Part shown: one piece after another, positions 24,135 through 37,093 of the stretch
Position numbering within the stretch: the stretch's first letter is position 1
Layout of the letters: each line of letters starts with the position of its first letter
Source: Brassica napus
Taxonomy: Eukaryota > Streptophyta > Magnoliopsida > Brassicales > Brassicaceae
DNA: 64,000 nucleotides
Assembly: GCF_020379485.1 (NCBI RefSeq)
Contig: NC_063452.1
Coordinates: 55,643,377-55,707,376 of the forward strand
Reading direction: 5' to 3'
Notes under the pieces: generated by a model
Told to the model about the DNA's origin: nothing
Seen by the model: the letters and a program-made list of their open reading frames with translations, nothing else
The model's database searches: none
Translations under genes and position numbers: made by a program

Positions 24135-24460
24135 TTACACAAGCAAACTACAAACTACACATCGTTCTACGAAGAACTTGACATAGCCTAGCATTTTCTT
24201 GGTCCGAAAACAACCTACATTGCGAAACGTAGAGAAGCAAACAATACAGCAAACACTATACAAACAAATGATGTGATCTAAACCATTCTCAAAACCAAAC
24301 GATGAACAAACATACTCTCCCCTCTCCTCCTCTTTCTCTTTATTACCAAAGACAAAATGAAGAAACATCACATAACACACAAGATTTTGGAGACGAACAA
24401 GGACTTGCTTCACATGAAGAAGCTCGGAAAACATTTACACCTCAGGTTATTTCCAATGCC
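24135..24460 (-). other. 3' flank / probable 3' UTR of the kinase gene
   Basis: Mixed-composition sequence directly after the kinase stop codon. The short frames here (up to 99 codons) do not resemble known proteins. Confidence 0.4.
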
Positions 24461-26457
24461 TTATCCAGCTTCAGGCTTTTGGTCTTGGAACTCGCTCTTG
24501 TCAGTGTCTGTGCTGTTCCTAGGAGGATCTGACTCTCTTGTTGGTCCATTCTCACTCTTTCGTCTTCTTCTATCCTAAAATTCTCTAAGTCGTTAGAGCT
24601 TTTAGCAACCAAAAGATCTATCAGACCGATAAAAATAAGAAGCAGTTTTCGAAGCTGTGATCTTTTCCTTTACTCATACCTCCCTAGGAATTGGGTACTC
24701 CTCTGATTCAAGCATACGTGCAACTTGGCTCATCCTTGGTCGTTTCTCAGACATTGGATCAACACATCTCAAAGCAGTCAAGAGTGTTCTTTTCAAGGCA
24801 CTGGTAGATGGTTTCGTGTTGAGGTTTGGGTCAATCACTTCTTCTGAACGTCTCTGTTGGACCATCATCTTCAGCCATTCCACCAAATGTACCTACAAAA
24901 AGTGAGCAGAGTTGATGTGTGTGTCTGAAGGCTTCTTTTAACAAACTTGAGGGATTATACCTCAGGTGGTGGGCGAGCATAGTCTACAGGATATCTACCA
25001 GTTATAGCTTCCAATAGTACAACACCAAAGCTATAGACATCACTTTTCTCATTCAGAAGACCAGAGTTCGCATACTCTGGAGCTACATAACTGAAAAGTA
25101 AAAAAAAGAAACAAGTTAACGTCTTCACATTTATTAAGTGAAAAGTGTATTGAGAGAGAGAGAGAGAGAGGCCACCACTACTACTTACCCAAAGGTACCC
25201 ATAACTCTAGTAGTTATAAAACTTTTATCAGCACCAAGCAGCTTGGCAAGTCCAAAGTCAGAAATTTTAGAATTGAATTTGTCATCAATCAGAATGTTGC
25301 TTGACTTTATGTCTCTGTGCACCACTTTTGGCTCAATCGCCTCGTGAAGGTAAGCAAGCCTGCATCACCACCCCCCCCCCCCCCCCCCCCCCCCCCCATT
25401 TGCCTCAGATAAAGAAGATAAACGAACACAAATCAAGAAGGAACTACAACCATAACAAGACTTACGCTTTGGCTGTTCCAATAAGAATCTTTAACCGTGC
25501 CTCCCAAGTTAGATACTCGTGGTTTTGATTGTCTCCACGTAGCCATTGCTCCAAGTTTCCGTTGTTAACATACTCATACACCAGCATCCTAATCAAGTGT
25601 CACCACATCCAATGTTCAGTGAAGTTCAAAAAGGAATCATTTAACAGCAGAACATACACATACCTCTGCGTTCCTTCCATGCAATATCCAAGAAGACGGA
25701 CCAAGTTCTTGTGGCGAACATGACCTATAGCTTCAACCTCTACTCTGAAGTCTTTGTCAGCTTGTCCTCTACAAACACCCAAAACATCAACATTACAAAA
25801 AAAAAACGAAATTCAGGAAATGAAAATCTTGAATCTTGATTTCACTTACAGATTGTTGAGCAACTTTTTGACGGCAACAGGAGAACCATTAACAAGGTTA
25901 CCACGGTACACAACTCCATACCCACCATCACCAATTATATTATCCCTCGAGAACTGGTTCGTAGCCATCTGAAGATCTCTGAGAGTAAACCAATGCCCCC
26001 ATCCGAGGTGAGAAAACTCAGGAAGGCCAGATAAAGGAGACGGAGCCGTCATAGGATTAGCAGAAGACACGCTTGATCCATCTTTCTTCTCCAAGTGATT
26101 AAACGAGCCTGACCTGCTACTATCACCATTCTCTGACTCCACTACTATCCCTTTTTCAGGTTCTTTGTGCCCAAACTTCTCACTAATGGAAGGATATCCA
26201 TTGCCACCACCACCGTTGCTTGAGGAAACCTCGTCGACTCTAATCTCTTTAATCTCTTCGGAGACAGTAGGAGGAAGCTGGTGGCTAACAGGGATCTGAT
26301 TAGAAGAAGAAGATCTAGAGTTTCTTCTTCTGAAACTAAGCCATAACGATATAGCTAACACTAAAACGAATATTGCAGAGAGAACAATCACTATGATCTC
26401 CCAGAGCTCCAAACCGCTGTACTTCCTAGATAATGCATCGTTTAAACCAGATCCCAT
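24461..26457 (-). CDS. Receptor-like serine/threonine protein kinase (At5g18500-like)
   Basis: Seven coding exons on the minus strand: 26457-25850, 25768-25664, 25588-25466, 25359-25189, 25090-24961, 24892-24680, 24574-24461. Frames join cleanly into 487 residues. A short N-terminus ([12 protein letters not shown]) is followed by one membrane segment at about 20-43, a basic/serine-rich juxtamembrane region, and the kinase domain. Key parts: glycine loop GDGGYG at 176-181, lysine in VAVKK at 197, catalytic HRD at 293-295 (an RD kinase), DFG at 313-315, and VAPEY in the activation segment. There is no large ectodomain. The N-terminal and kinase sequences match my memory of At5g18500 closely. 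It should phosphorylate proteins at the plasma membrane; substrates are unknown. Introns carry a (GA)n tract (25151-25170) and a long poly-G tract before the exon 4 acceptor. Confidence 0.93.
25371..25397. repeat. Run of 27 C in kinase intron 3
   Basis: An uninterrupted C homopolymer on the plus strand (G on the coding strand), starting 11 bases from the splice acceptor at 25360-25361. Confidence 0.9.
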
Positions 26458-27200
26458 CTTCCTTGTTCAACCTGAAAAGACAAAGAATCTACAACTCAAG
26501 ACACTTCAAAATCTAAAGAAATATTTTCTAGACCTGAAACTTCAGAGGTTATACCAAAACATGGGAGGGACCATATGAGATTATAGAGTTCAAATTGGAA
26601 AGGAAGAAGCAAGAAGACAAGATGTTGAACAGATGACTAGAGAAAAATCAGATTCATACAAACCAAGCATTGTGCCTAAAGTGGCTAAGTCCCAAAAAAA
26701 GTTGACAGCTGCCAAATTTTTCAGTTTTCAGACCAGACGCCAGCTAAACATTAAGCTGGAGAGAAAACTACATATGTGAAAGATTAACATTCAGCAACTT
26801 ATCTAGAATAAATCTCGCTACCGACAATAAGAAACTTATCAGAAAGTCAGCAAAGCATTCCGTAGCATTGTCTGATAAAGACGAGTAAACAGATCAAAGA
26901 AGACCGAAGCAAAAGTCTAGAAGCTGAAAACTCAGAGAACTTGAGTAAGAGAACCAAACCTGATTCAGAGCGTCATTGAAGGAAAAAGGTCAGATCTCAA
27001 GCAGCATTATCTAGAAAGATCCCCTGCTTTGGGTCTTTGTAAGGAGAGATCCCTAACCTTACAGACAAGAAGACCCAAGCAATGAAAAGAAGAAACAAGA
27101 AAAGAAGTTCGGAGACCAGAGATGTCAGTGGGAAAGATTGAAGCTTTACCCTTGTAGTAGCTGTGTTCCAGAGAAAATAGATAAACAGTAAATAAAAAGA
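26458..27200 (-). promoter_or_regulatory. 5' UTR and likely leader intron of the kinase gene
   Basis: Directly upstream of the start codon the minus strand shows an acceptor-like TTTTCAG followed by GTTGAACAAGGAAG and ATG, suggesting that the leader is spliced. A purine-rich leader region extends to about 27180. The exact transcription start is not visible. Confidence 0.45.
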
Positions 27201-28700
27201 AATTTTTTATCCAATTATTTATTTATTGTGGCTTTTATTAGCTTTGCACAATAAAAGGTGACGACGACCGACGAAAACGAACACAGGTGAAGACCTTTTT
27301 GGATTTGTGACAAATGACATAGAGACTTTAACTCTTCTTGCTCAAAAGTTATCTTGATAGAATGTCAAAACTAAATCTAATTTTACTGGCTCGTTGACAA
27401 ACTAATCTGAACTCTTTTTGGTCTTAAAACTTGTTGAAACCAGGTGTCTTTGGGGTTTGTCTGATTATTAATAAATGTGATATTTATGACATTTATTATT
27501 ATTATCAATGTAGAGAAAACGTCTGATGCTTTGCTTTCTCTCCAAACTGTAATTATGCAAGTAAATTATCTCGCTTATGTATATCGATAGATAGTAAAGA
27601 CAAAAAAAAAAAGAATGAATCAGTGAAAGTAAACAGCAAAGCTACATTTATAACGAAACACACATATTAATCCATGTGGTATTATATAATTCTTACTTCA
27701 TTAAGCTGGTACCTATATTAAAGTATTATCATAATAAATAATTTTAACATACGGATTAATATAACCAAATTTATAAAGGTTCCAGCTGGAAAATAAAGTG
27801 CGAATAATGCACAGTCTAATTCGGCGGCTCGATTCGTGTTGTTGAAGAACTTTTTAAAATAATAATCTCCATGACAAATTAATGACAATGACATTTAAGT
27901 TTTCTTAAATGTGAAAATTGAGTGCTTCAAATAACGTGGAACAGTTAAGTCGAATCCAATATTACTAGTTGGATTAATTACTCCCTGCATCAAATTAATG
28001 GTCTACGTTATAAATACTACAATACGCTCCATTTCTAAAATCAGTACAATCATTTAATTTTCGTGTTTATTTCAGGAGTACTACGTATGATACAAAAAAG
28101 GAATTTTTAAGAATATACTAAAAGCTGTGCTATTTCATTGGTTGAAAAATGAAAATTCATTCACAGTTTTGTTTTCTGTAGACTGATACGGTGTTTTAAT
28201 ATGTCTGAGATAAATGTGAGTTTTATACTATAATTGCTTATTAAAAACGACCTAGTGGAAAGTGCCAAAACACATCGAGACGGAGAAGAAAAGATTACAA
28301 GTGTGTATCACATACGATCCGACAAACCAACCCGCACTATGATAAAACTTCTAAGCTATTATTGTTCTTTGTGGATATATAAGCGAACAAAACATGAGAA
28401 TTCAAAGAGAAAAAAATACAGTAGTGGAAGGCTGATATATATAACAAACAAGCAAATTCTGATGATATTCTATAAGCTGTTCTCTAAAGTTTCACTAATT
28501 GATATTTTCATAATAAATGTTTGTTGTTTCAAGATGATGATTGATCCTTTGGATTGATTTGTTTACAATTGATTTTATTGGGCTGGTATTTGAATTATAT
28601 GTAAATACGTGGGCTTTTATAGAAAACGTTTAAAGAAAGGGATAATATATGTAAATGAGAAAAAAGGCACGAAAAACAAAAACAAAATAAAAAGAGGCCA
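27201..28700. other. Intergenic region between divergent kinase and DUF946 genes
   Basis: AT-rich, with MITE-like ends (TACTCCCTGCATC near 27980 and ACGCTCCATTTCTAAAAT near 28024). Open frames of 79-124 codons at 28600-29000 look like leader sequence and opposite-strand shadows of the DUF946 gene. Confidence 0.4.
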
Positions 28701-28961
28701 AAGCCACCACCACGCCACTGAACAGAACTTCCCTCTATCACACGCAAACTCAGCTTCAACGCCTCCCTTCTTTTTCTCTCTCCTCGCCCTGAAGTCTGCG
28801 AAGGGGAATCTATCTGATCTCACAATATTCCCGATCTGTAATAAGTGATCGTGAGATAGATAGTAAGTTGGGGGAGGGGGGAGTTTCCTCAAATCCGAGT
28901 CTCCAAAACTTTGACAAATCAAACTCGTGTGTTTCTCATCTGACACAATCTTTATAGGACG

Positions 28962-31416
28962 ATGTTTTGTGATTGCTTCTACTGGAACCAAGAAAACTCC
29001 GAGTTGGAATGGGACTCGTCCGAGTCAAAGCCTTTCTCGCTTCCGTCTCCTCTTCCTCGATGGCCACAAGGTAATAAACAATTATCCTTTATTGGAAATT
29101 GCAATTTTTAACTTTAGTTTGCAGAATTTTTCTTTATCAAACTACTTTACCTTTAAAAGCTTCTATTATTATTATTTGGATAGTTTGGGTGGCATTTTGA
29201 TCTCTAACAAGAAACTAATCAGACTATGCCAAGTGTTGTCCTCTTTAACCATCTACTATTTCAATGCTTGAGTTGGCTTTCGTTAATCAGATAGTTGATT
29301 TTGATTAGTCATACCTCATCAAGATCAAGTTTATGTGTTTAATGTTTCCATCAAATTCAGTTTTATGGCTTGATTGAGTTTTGAACTTTCCTTTGCTGGA
29401 ATATTCAATCATTTGACTGTTTCTTTGTTTGACATTTTTCTCCATGGTCGTCAATTTTATTGGACTAAAGATATTAATGGTAACGAATAAAAAAATGCTG
29501 TAGACTTTTAAGGCTAAATTAAAATGAATAATGTTTTGCTAGAAGGTAGGTTTCGGTGACTTTCAATAATGAAAGCAATAATGTACTATATTATCACCAC
29601 TGAAAAAGACTTGGATTATTTATTAATGTAGCACATTGAAGATGCTTATGGTATATTATTCTATATCATAGTTTATACATGTTTTGATTCTTTAATTATG
29701 AATGCCACGAGGTCCCAACAACCCCCCTCCTGGATAATGTCGAGTAATTGTTGATAATGATATTTTGCCACCTACGGTTTTAAAATTCACCAACTTGCTT
29801 AGTATTTTTATGCTAATGCTGTCAAAAACTATCTTGATTTGAATCAGAACTATGTAATCTTTGTTTCAGGCACAGGTTTTGCTACCGGAAAGATAAACCT
29901 CGGAGAGATTCAAGTTGTGAAAGTCACTGAGTTTGATAGAGTTTGGAAATGTAGCAAGTCGCGTGGCGGTAAAACAAGATGTGCCTCTTTTTACAAACCT
30001 GTGGGGATACCAGAAGGTTTCCATTGCCTTGGCCATTATTGTCAGGCAAACAACCAGCCGTTGAGAGGCTTTGTTCTTGCAGCTCGGGCTAACCATCCGG
30101 ATAAGGATGATCATCGTCCTGCACTGAAGAAACCAGTGAACTATACTTTAGTTTGGAGTTCAGACTCAGACTGCTACTTCTGGTTGCCTAATCCTCCGGT
30201 TGGCTACAAAGCCGTGGGAGTTATCGTCACAGACGAAGCAGAGGAGCCTGACACTGAAGAAGTGAGATGTGTAAGAGAGGATCTCACAGAGACTTGTGAA
30301 ACACGCGAGAGGATTCTCGGCGTTGGATCCTTTAACGTGTGGAGCACGGAACCGTGCTCCAGAGGGATTTGGTCACGAGGCGTGGCGGTTGGGTCATTCT
30401 TTTGCTCTACTAATCATAACAAAGCCGACATGAACATTTCCTGTTTGAAAAACCTTGATCCTACCTTACAAGGGATGCCTAATCTTGACCAAGTCCATGC
30501 GCTTATTCAGCACTACGGACCAACGGTCTACTTCCACCCTGAAGAGACTTACTTACCTTCCTCCGTACCATGGTTCTTTAAAAACGGTGCTTTGTTATAC
30601 CGGTTTGGTAAACCGGGAGGAGAACCGATTAACTCAACCGGTTCGAACTTGCCATCAGGTGGACAAAACGACGGGAGCTACTGGATTGATCTCCCTCAAG
30701 AAGATGAGGAAGCTACAAACAATCTAAAGAAAGGGAACATAGAGAGCTCAGAGCTTTACGTCCACGTGAAGCCAGCGCTCGGTGGGATCTTCACTGACGT
30801 TGTTATGTGGATCTTCTGCCCCTTTAACGGTCCCGCCACGCTTAAGATCGGTCTTCTCACCGTCCCCATGAACCGCATCGGTGAGCACGTTGGTGACTGG
30901 GAGCATTTCACGTTCCGGATAAGCAACTTCAACGGCGAGCTTACTCAGATGTTCTTCTCGCAGCACAGCGGCGGCGGGTGGGTTGATGTCTCTGATCTCG
31001 AGTTTGTTAAAGGAAGCAACAAGCCGGTTGTGTACTCTTCTAAGCACGGACACGCGAGTTTCCCTCACCCGGGGATGTATCTCCAAGGCTCGTCCAAGCT
31101 TGGGATTGGAGTGAGAAACGATGTAGGGAAGAGCGAGTTTGTGGTGGATTCTAGTCAGAGACAGAGGTATAGAGTCGTGGCGGCTGAGTATTTAGGGGAA
31201 GGAGTGGTTTTGGAGCCGTGCTGGCTGCAGTACATGAGAGAGTGGGGACCAACTATAGTGTATGATTCTGCAGCTGAGATCGATAAGATCATTAATCTTT
31301 TGCCTTTGATTGTGAGGTTTTCTATTGAGAATTTGTTTCCTATTGCGCTTTATGGAGAGGAAGGTCCTACGGGACCAAAGGAGAAGGATAACTGGGAGGG
31401 AGATGAGATATGTTGA
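28962..31416 (+). CDS. DUF946 / VPS62-family protein (At5g18490-like)
   Basis: Two exons, 28962-29070 and 29870-31416, joined by a 799-base GT-AG intron, encode 551 residues, the usual length for this plant family. The small first exon encodes MFCDCFYWNQ and ends LPSPLPRWPQ, then GTGFATGKINLGEIQVVKV follows across the junction, matching the conserved family N-terminus. That is why I prefer this start to the in-exon-2 start or to the other frame at 29009. Other family segments are YGPTVYFHPEETYLPSSVPW, HVGDWEHFTFRISNFNGEL and YSSKHGHASFPHPGMYLQG. The family has been related to a vacuolar-sorting annotation, but no biochemical function is established. It is divergently transcribed from the kinase gene, as a pair apparently conserved with Arabidopsis chromosome 5. 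Confidence 0.92.
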
Positions 31417-31730
31417 AGAAAGGTTTTGGCTGAGCTTAATATGGATCTGCGAAAACAGAGCTCCTCTGTTTACGTGAAGTGTGTTGTGTAATATTGTGTA
31501 GATGTGATAATGTAAAGTCTTCTTATTTGGATATTGGTTTAGCCATTTTAGTTACCACGAGATATTATATCATGGAAAATCATTTAGTAATATTATAAAA
31601 AAAAAAAATTAAAATAATGGTTCACATTAACTTTTAGTTTTTTTTTTTTGCTTTATCATAATTGAAGGTTATCATAATTAAACTCAAATTAACAAAAAGG
31701 AAATAGTAATTTACATTAAACTTTGGTAAA
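31417..31730 (+). other. DUF946 3' UTR and flank
   Basis: T-rich sequence after the stop codon, then AT-rich DNA up to the first Helitron boundary. Confidence 0.4.
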
Positions 31731-32539
31731 TCTATACTAATAAAAGGAACCTTTTGAGGCTCCGTAAAGCGTCCACATCAGCGAAAAAAACTTCTTTCAA
31801 AAAAACGTTAAAGAAATAAACTTGAAATAAGAAAATATACAATAAGAAATAAACTTGTAACTGTCCTTACTGTAATATTACCATTTTATATAAAAAATTA
31901 AATAAATAAATTCGAAAATTAGAATATGAAAATATACAATATAAGAAAATATACAATATTACATTTTTTTACGTTTAGTTTACAAAAAGGTTAAAGAAAT
32001 AAACTTGAAAATTAAAATAAGAAAATATACAATATAAGAAATGATAATATTAAGTTAAATAAATAAACTCAAAAATTAGAATAAGAAAATATACAATATA
32101 AGAAAATAATAATATTACATTTTTTTATATTTAATTTTACAAAGAGGAGTGTTCATGTTAGGATACAAATCTTTTTTCCAAAAGAAGTCATGTGGCTCAT
32201 TAAATCATATGACTGAAAATAATAATTTTGACCGGAATAAACCAAAAAAAAGCAATCTCTATTTCTTACGGTTCAAACAATCTTCCATAATGTAATATTA
32301 CCATTTCATAATATACAAAAAAATTAACAAGAAATTAAAATAAGTAAATATACATTTCAGAAAAAAAACAAAAAAAATAGAATAAATAAATATACAATAA
32401 AAGAAATGGTAATATTACATTAAATATAATATCTAAAATAATGTATAGTTTTACATTTTTATTATTTCCAAATCTATACTAATAATATTATATTTTTATA
32501 TGAAGAGACTGTTTATTTCCCTATAAAACCATTCACGCA

Positions 32540-32823
32540 GCAACAGTGAGCTCACACCATTGCCCCCTCATCAAAGAAGACTTCAGCAAAAAAAAAACAA
32601 TGACTCCACTAACTTTGTAGGGGTTCTTCGCGTTGGAGCATCTCAGAATTACAGATTTTTATTTGATTATATTCACTTCTATCAGGCCGCGAGTACGTGG
32701 AGCTTGCGGTGTCGATTTTTTATGCCATGCAATTATGATTTGACTAAGCTTCTCACTTTTTTTAACAAAACAAAGAAGAATAAGTTATTGGGGTTAACTG
32801 ATTCATTGGTTAAGCAGAGTTAA
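32540..32823 (+). pseudogene. Unrecognised open segment inside Helitron 1
   Basis: An open frame of 87 codons reads MPPHQRRLQQ, GVLRVGASQNYRF and KTKKNKLLGLTDSLVKQS. Base composition is richer than the AT-rich Helitron body, suggesting cargo. I do not recognise the source, and it may not be translated. Confidence 0.3.
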
Positions 32824-33649
32824 GAGTGACTTTGTGTGTTGTGTGTGAGCTTTGGCAGGTGAGAGTCAAATTTCACTTAGATAGGTGTATAGCTTCTTTA
32901 TACATGAAATTTGGTTCAATGGTGTTTCGTTAACATCACATAATCTTTTGTCCATGCCCTTTCGCATAAAAGAAATCTCAGTGTGTACTATTCTCTGTTT
33001 GGTGAATGACATGGTCTAAACTTATATACCTGTCACTTTATTTTCGTGGAAAACACAATTTTTCGACATTTATGTTCCATTGAAATTTACAGTGTTCGTG
33101 TGAACCCGAGTGCATGGTCTTGCATGCTGGTTCGATGTTCTCTTTGATGGAAGGTATCAAGCCATCACAAACTTATATGTTTTGTATTGCACTTACGATT
33201 AATATACCTTTAATGTGAAACAAATAAATAGAAAAGCAAACATATTATGTTCTCTTTATATCCAACAGAACTGCAACGAGGGTTCATGACTGCTCCTGCT
33301 GCACCAATAACCTATTGGTACCAAATAGAATGAGTTCCCTCGCAGCATATTCATGTCATGGAAGGGCAAGTGACCAGTGATAGACTTTATTTGGTCCCCC
33401 ACAGTGCTCAGACCCTGTTCGTTTAGTTAACACTGTGACAATAACCAGCAATACAAAATTTAACGAAAGACATGTAAGAGAAAGAAAGAAAACTGGTGTT
33501 TTAGTAGCTGATGAGAGAGAAACATGTCGTTGGGGAGAGAAAAAGAAGACAAATGGAGTTGATGTTTTATTTAGTATCACAGATACTCTTGGATCTCTTT
33601 TATTGTTTGATCGCCGCATTTTCCCGTGTTTCACCGGAACGACCAATGA

Positions 33650-34105
33650 AGAAGACCTTTCAGTCGCTCATCTAAGTCGTTCCGTTTAATAAACAGACAT
33701 GGCCTAGCAATTTTATTTGCTCCGGGACTGAGAACTTGGGAGAGGTTGAAGTTAGATTCTACACACGAGACTCTGTCCGAGCTACAGAACTCTAAATACT
33801 TAGAGAAACGTGTTAGATAGATTGAGGAAAAAAGAGCAAACAAAAGAAACATCATCAGGGGCAGTGGAAACTCTGGAAAAAAACTGAAACTTATGAGGCA
33901 AGAGATAAGCCGCAATCTGTAGTTGGAGTAGAAAAGACAAGCTACCAAGATTAGAGTATACAGAACATTGCTGACGCGAAGTGCTTACAAGTTAGCAGGA
34001 GAGAACGTAACCGAAGTTTTGAACAAAAGGGTAATGGATAAGAAAAACATTGAGTTGAAAAAGCTTAATTCGGGTTTGATAAAAGTGAGGGAGTTTGATT
34101 GATAA
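33650..34105 (+). pseudogene. Decayed captured coding fragment in Helitron 1
   Basis: One frame reads as lysine/glutamate-rich protein over about 135 codons with only three internal stops: GLRTWERLKLDSTHE, LSELQNSKYLEKRV, GKKLKLMRQEISRN, TRSAYKLAGENVTEVLNK and VMDKKNIELKKLNSGLIK. The pattern suggests a coiled-coil protein fragment picked up by the Helitron. I cannot name the parent gene. Confidence 0.45.
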
Positions 34106-37093
34106 GGAGGTATGGCTTAGAGTCTCATAATAAATTAGAAATAACAAACTCAAAACCCATGGAACCTAAGCTAACAAGAATGAAGAAAGTAAGTTTCCCA
34201 AGACTGTTTAGAATGGCAGTTTCATCCTCCATCCTTAACTTTAATAAGATTAAAGAGGCGTGGAACATCATTGGTGCCTTCACTTTCTCCTTCAATTTTT
34301 TGTAAATGATTGGTTTGTTCTCTTGCACAAAAATATTGTAGGAATAATATAAGTTTTTTAGCTGCATGAGGAGTAACTAGGCGAAAGAATATGGGGTTTT
34401 AGTAAATAATCAAAACAAATATCTTATAAAAATTAGTTTGAAAATTAATAAGACATAATAAATAAAACTATATATTTTTTTTGTAAAAATTACATTGAAT
34501 AACTAGAATTTGGTGAAAAATAATTAACAAATAATAGTTTATTTAAAAATTTACATGATCTAATCCAAAATATAAAACTACGGAAAACTAAAAAATATTT
34601 ATAAGAACAAAAAAAAGAAAATCCATTTACGATATTATTTTTGACATTTCATCAAAATCCGACAAATGGAAATGAAAACGAAAGTAATATCATGGATATT
34701 GTTTTTGTGGTTACCAAGCTCAATCTTAAAAATATTCACATGAAATTTGAAAGAAGAACACAACAGTGATTATTACATAATCAAAACATTATTCTTATTT
34801 TTTAAAAAATTAATAAAATCTAATAAATAAATTTCTATTAATTAAGTAGAATTTGTTTTTTTCTCATGAAACACATCGTCAAGTGAAGAAATTTATCACA
34901 TTTGGAAATTTATCTAAAATTTATCAGTAAAACATGAATATAATGTTATTGTCTCCATTAAGCTCTAATGAACTGTTGTTCGATTGAGTTTAACCTTTCA
35001 TTCTTAGACTATGATAATTATGATAGTTACAGTGACACTTTTTAAATGTGTGATTTTAATTTTAAACAAAGTAGGTTAACATTATATTTTCACAAACACA
35101 AAAATTATGTAAATTCATTAGATATTGATAATTTAGAAATCAAATTTAATTATTAATAAAAAATAAAGTTATAAACCCGCACTTAGTTTAATTATATTTT
35201 TTAATAATCAGTTGGTTTATAATCCATTTTGGGATTAAAAGTAACAAAACAAAATTTCTTTTCAGTTTTGAACAGTGAATAATTAGTTAAATGATATATC
35301 ACTATCAAATTTGTATCTTTTTCCACAATGTAAAAATAATATCTTATTATTATAATCTTTTGCAATATTAAAGATTAATACAAAAGATTAAAAACACTTA
35401 TATATAAATAGCTATATTCAATTATATACTAAATTTTGAAATATGTTTAGTTGTTATTTAAATTGCTCACCCGCCCGTAGGGCGGGTTTAACCCTAGTCT
35501 ATACTAATAAAAGGAACCTTTTTAGGCTCCGTAAAGCGTCCACATCAGCGAAAACAATTCTCCCGAAAGATGACACGTGGCATTATTATTTAAAAAATAT
35601 AAAATAAATAATAAGTAAATTTGCAATATAAGGAAAAATAAATAATATGTAAATAAATAAACAGAAATATTGCATTAAACTAATAAGTAAATATACAATA
35701 TAAGGAAAATAAATTATAAGTAAATATACAATTAAGAAATAAAAAACTAAATTAAACATATATATGAAAAATGTATAGTAGAGTAAATAATAACTAGATA
35801 CACAATATAAGAAATAGAAATATTATATTAAATATTTATCGTAATATTAGAATAAATAAATATAAAATATAAGAAAAAAAAATAATAAGTAAATATAGTA
35901 TATAAGAAATAAAAATATTACATTAGATATATATCGTAATATTATCAGTGATATAAAAGCAAGAAATTTAGAATAAACAAATATAAAAAATACGAAAGGA
36001 TAAACAGTAAGTAAATATACAATGTAAAAAATGGAAAAAACAAAATTAAACATATATCTGAAAAAGTATAGTTAAATAAATAATAAGTAAATACACAATA
36101 TAAAAATATTACATTAAACATTAATTATAATATTACAATAAGTAAATACAAAACGTAAGAAAAATAAAGAATAAGAAAATATACAATATAAAAATACATT
36201 AAACATCTATTTGAAAAGTATATTACAATAAAAAGTTAGATAAGTAAATATACAATATAAGTAATAGAAATATTACATCAAACATCTATCGTAATATTAC
36301 AATTTGATATAAAAGCAAAACATTTAGATAAGTAAATATACAATAAAAAAAGTAAATATACAATATAAGAAATGAAAAAACTATATTAAACATCTATCTA
36401 AAAAATGTATAGTTTTACATTTTTATTATTTCCAAATATTTTATAAGTAAATATAAAATAAAAAAACAACATTAAACATCTATCTAAAAAATGTATAGTT
36501 TTATATTTTTATTATTTCCAGATATTTTATAAGTAAATATAAAATATAAGTCAAACAAGCATACAATATAAGAAATATAAATATTACTTCAAACCTCTAT
36601 CATAATATTATCATTTGATATAAAAGCAAGAAAATTAAAATAAGTAAATATACGATATAACAAAAAATAAACAATAGGTAAAATACAATTAAGAAATTAA
36701 TAACTAAATTAAACATTTGTGTGAAAAAAAATGTTTAGAAAAAGATGACACGTGGCATTATTATTTAAAAAATATAAAATAAATAATAAGTTAATTTGCA
36801 ATATAAATAAAAATAAATAATATGTAAATAAATAAACAGAAACATTGCATTAAACTAATAAGTAAATATACAATATAAGGAAAATAAATTATAAGTAAAT
36901 ATACAATTAAGAAATAAAAAACTAAATTAAACATATATATGAAAAATGTATAGTAGAATAAATAATAACTAAATATATAATATAAAAATATTACATTAAA
37001 CATTAATTATAATATTACAATAAGTAAATACAAAACATAAGAAAAATAAAGAATAAGTAAATATACAATATAAAAAATACAAAAAAATACATT

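Larger units (their letters stand above)
31731..35497 (+). mobile_element. Non-autonomous Helitron 1 with decayed gene cargo
   Basis: The 5' end is TCTATACTAATAAAAGG after A (31730). The 3' end has a GC hairpin (CCCGCCCGTAGGGCGGG) followed by TTTAACCCTAG and T. Length is 3767 bases. It encodes no Rep/helicase. A higher-complexity insert at about 32520-34310 looks like captured gene sequence. The next Helitron starts at the very next base. Confidence 0.85.

Noticed and set aside
28617..29271. Open frames of 79-124 codons around the DUF946 leader
   Set aside because: They run in the wrong frame or on the opposite strand of leader, exon 1 and intron 1. The family-matching frame starts at 28962.
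30748..31086. Minus-strand frame of 112 codons
   Set aside because: It is an opposite-strand shadow of the well-supported DUF946 exon 2.
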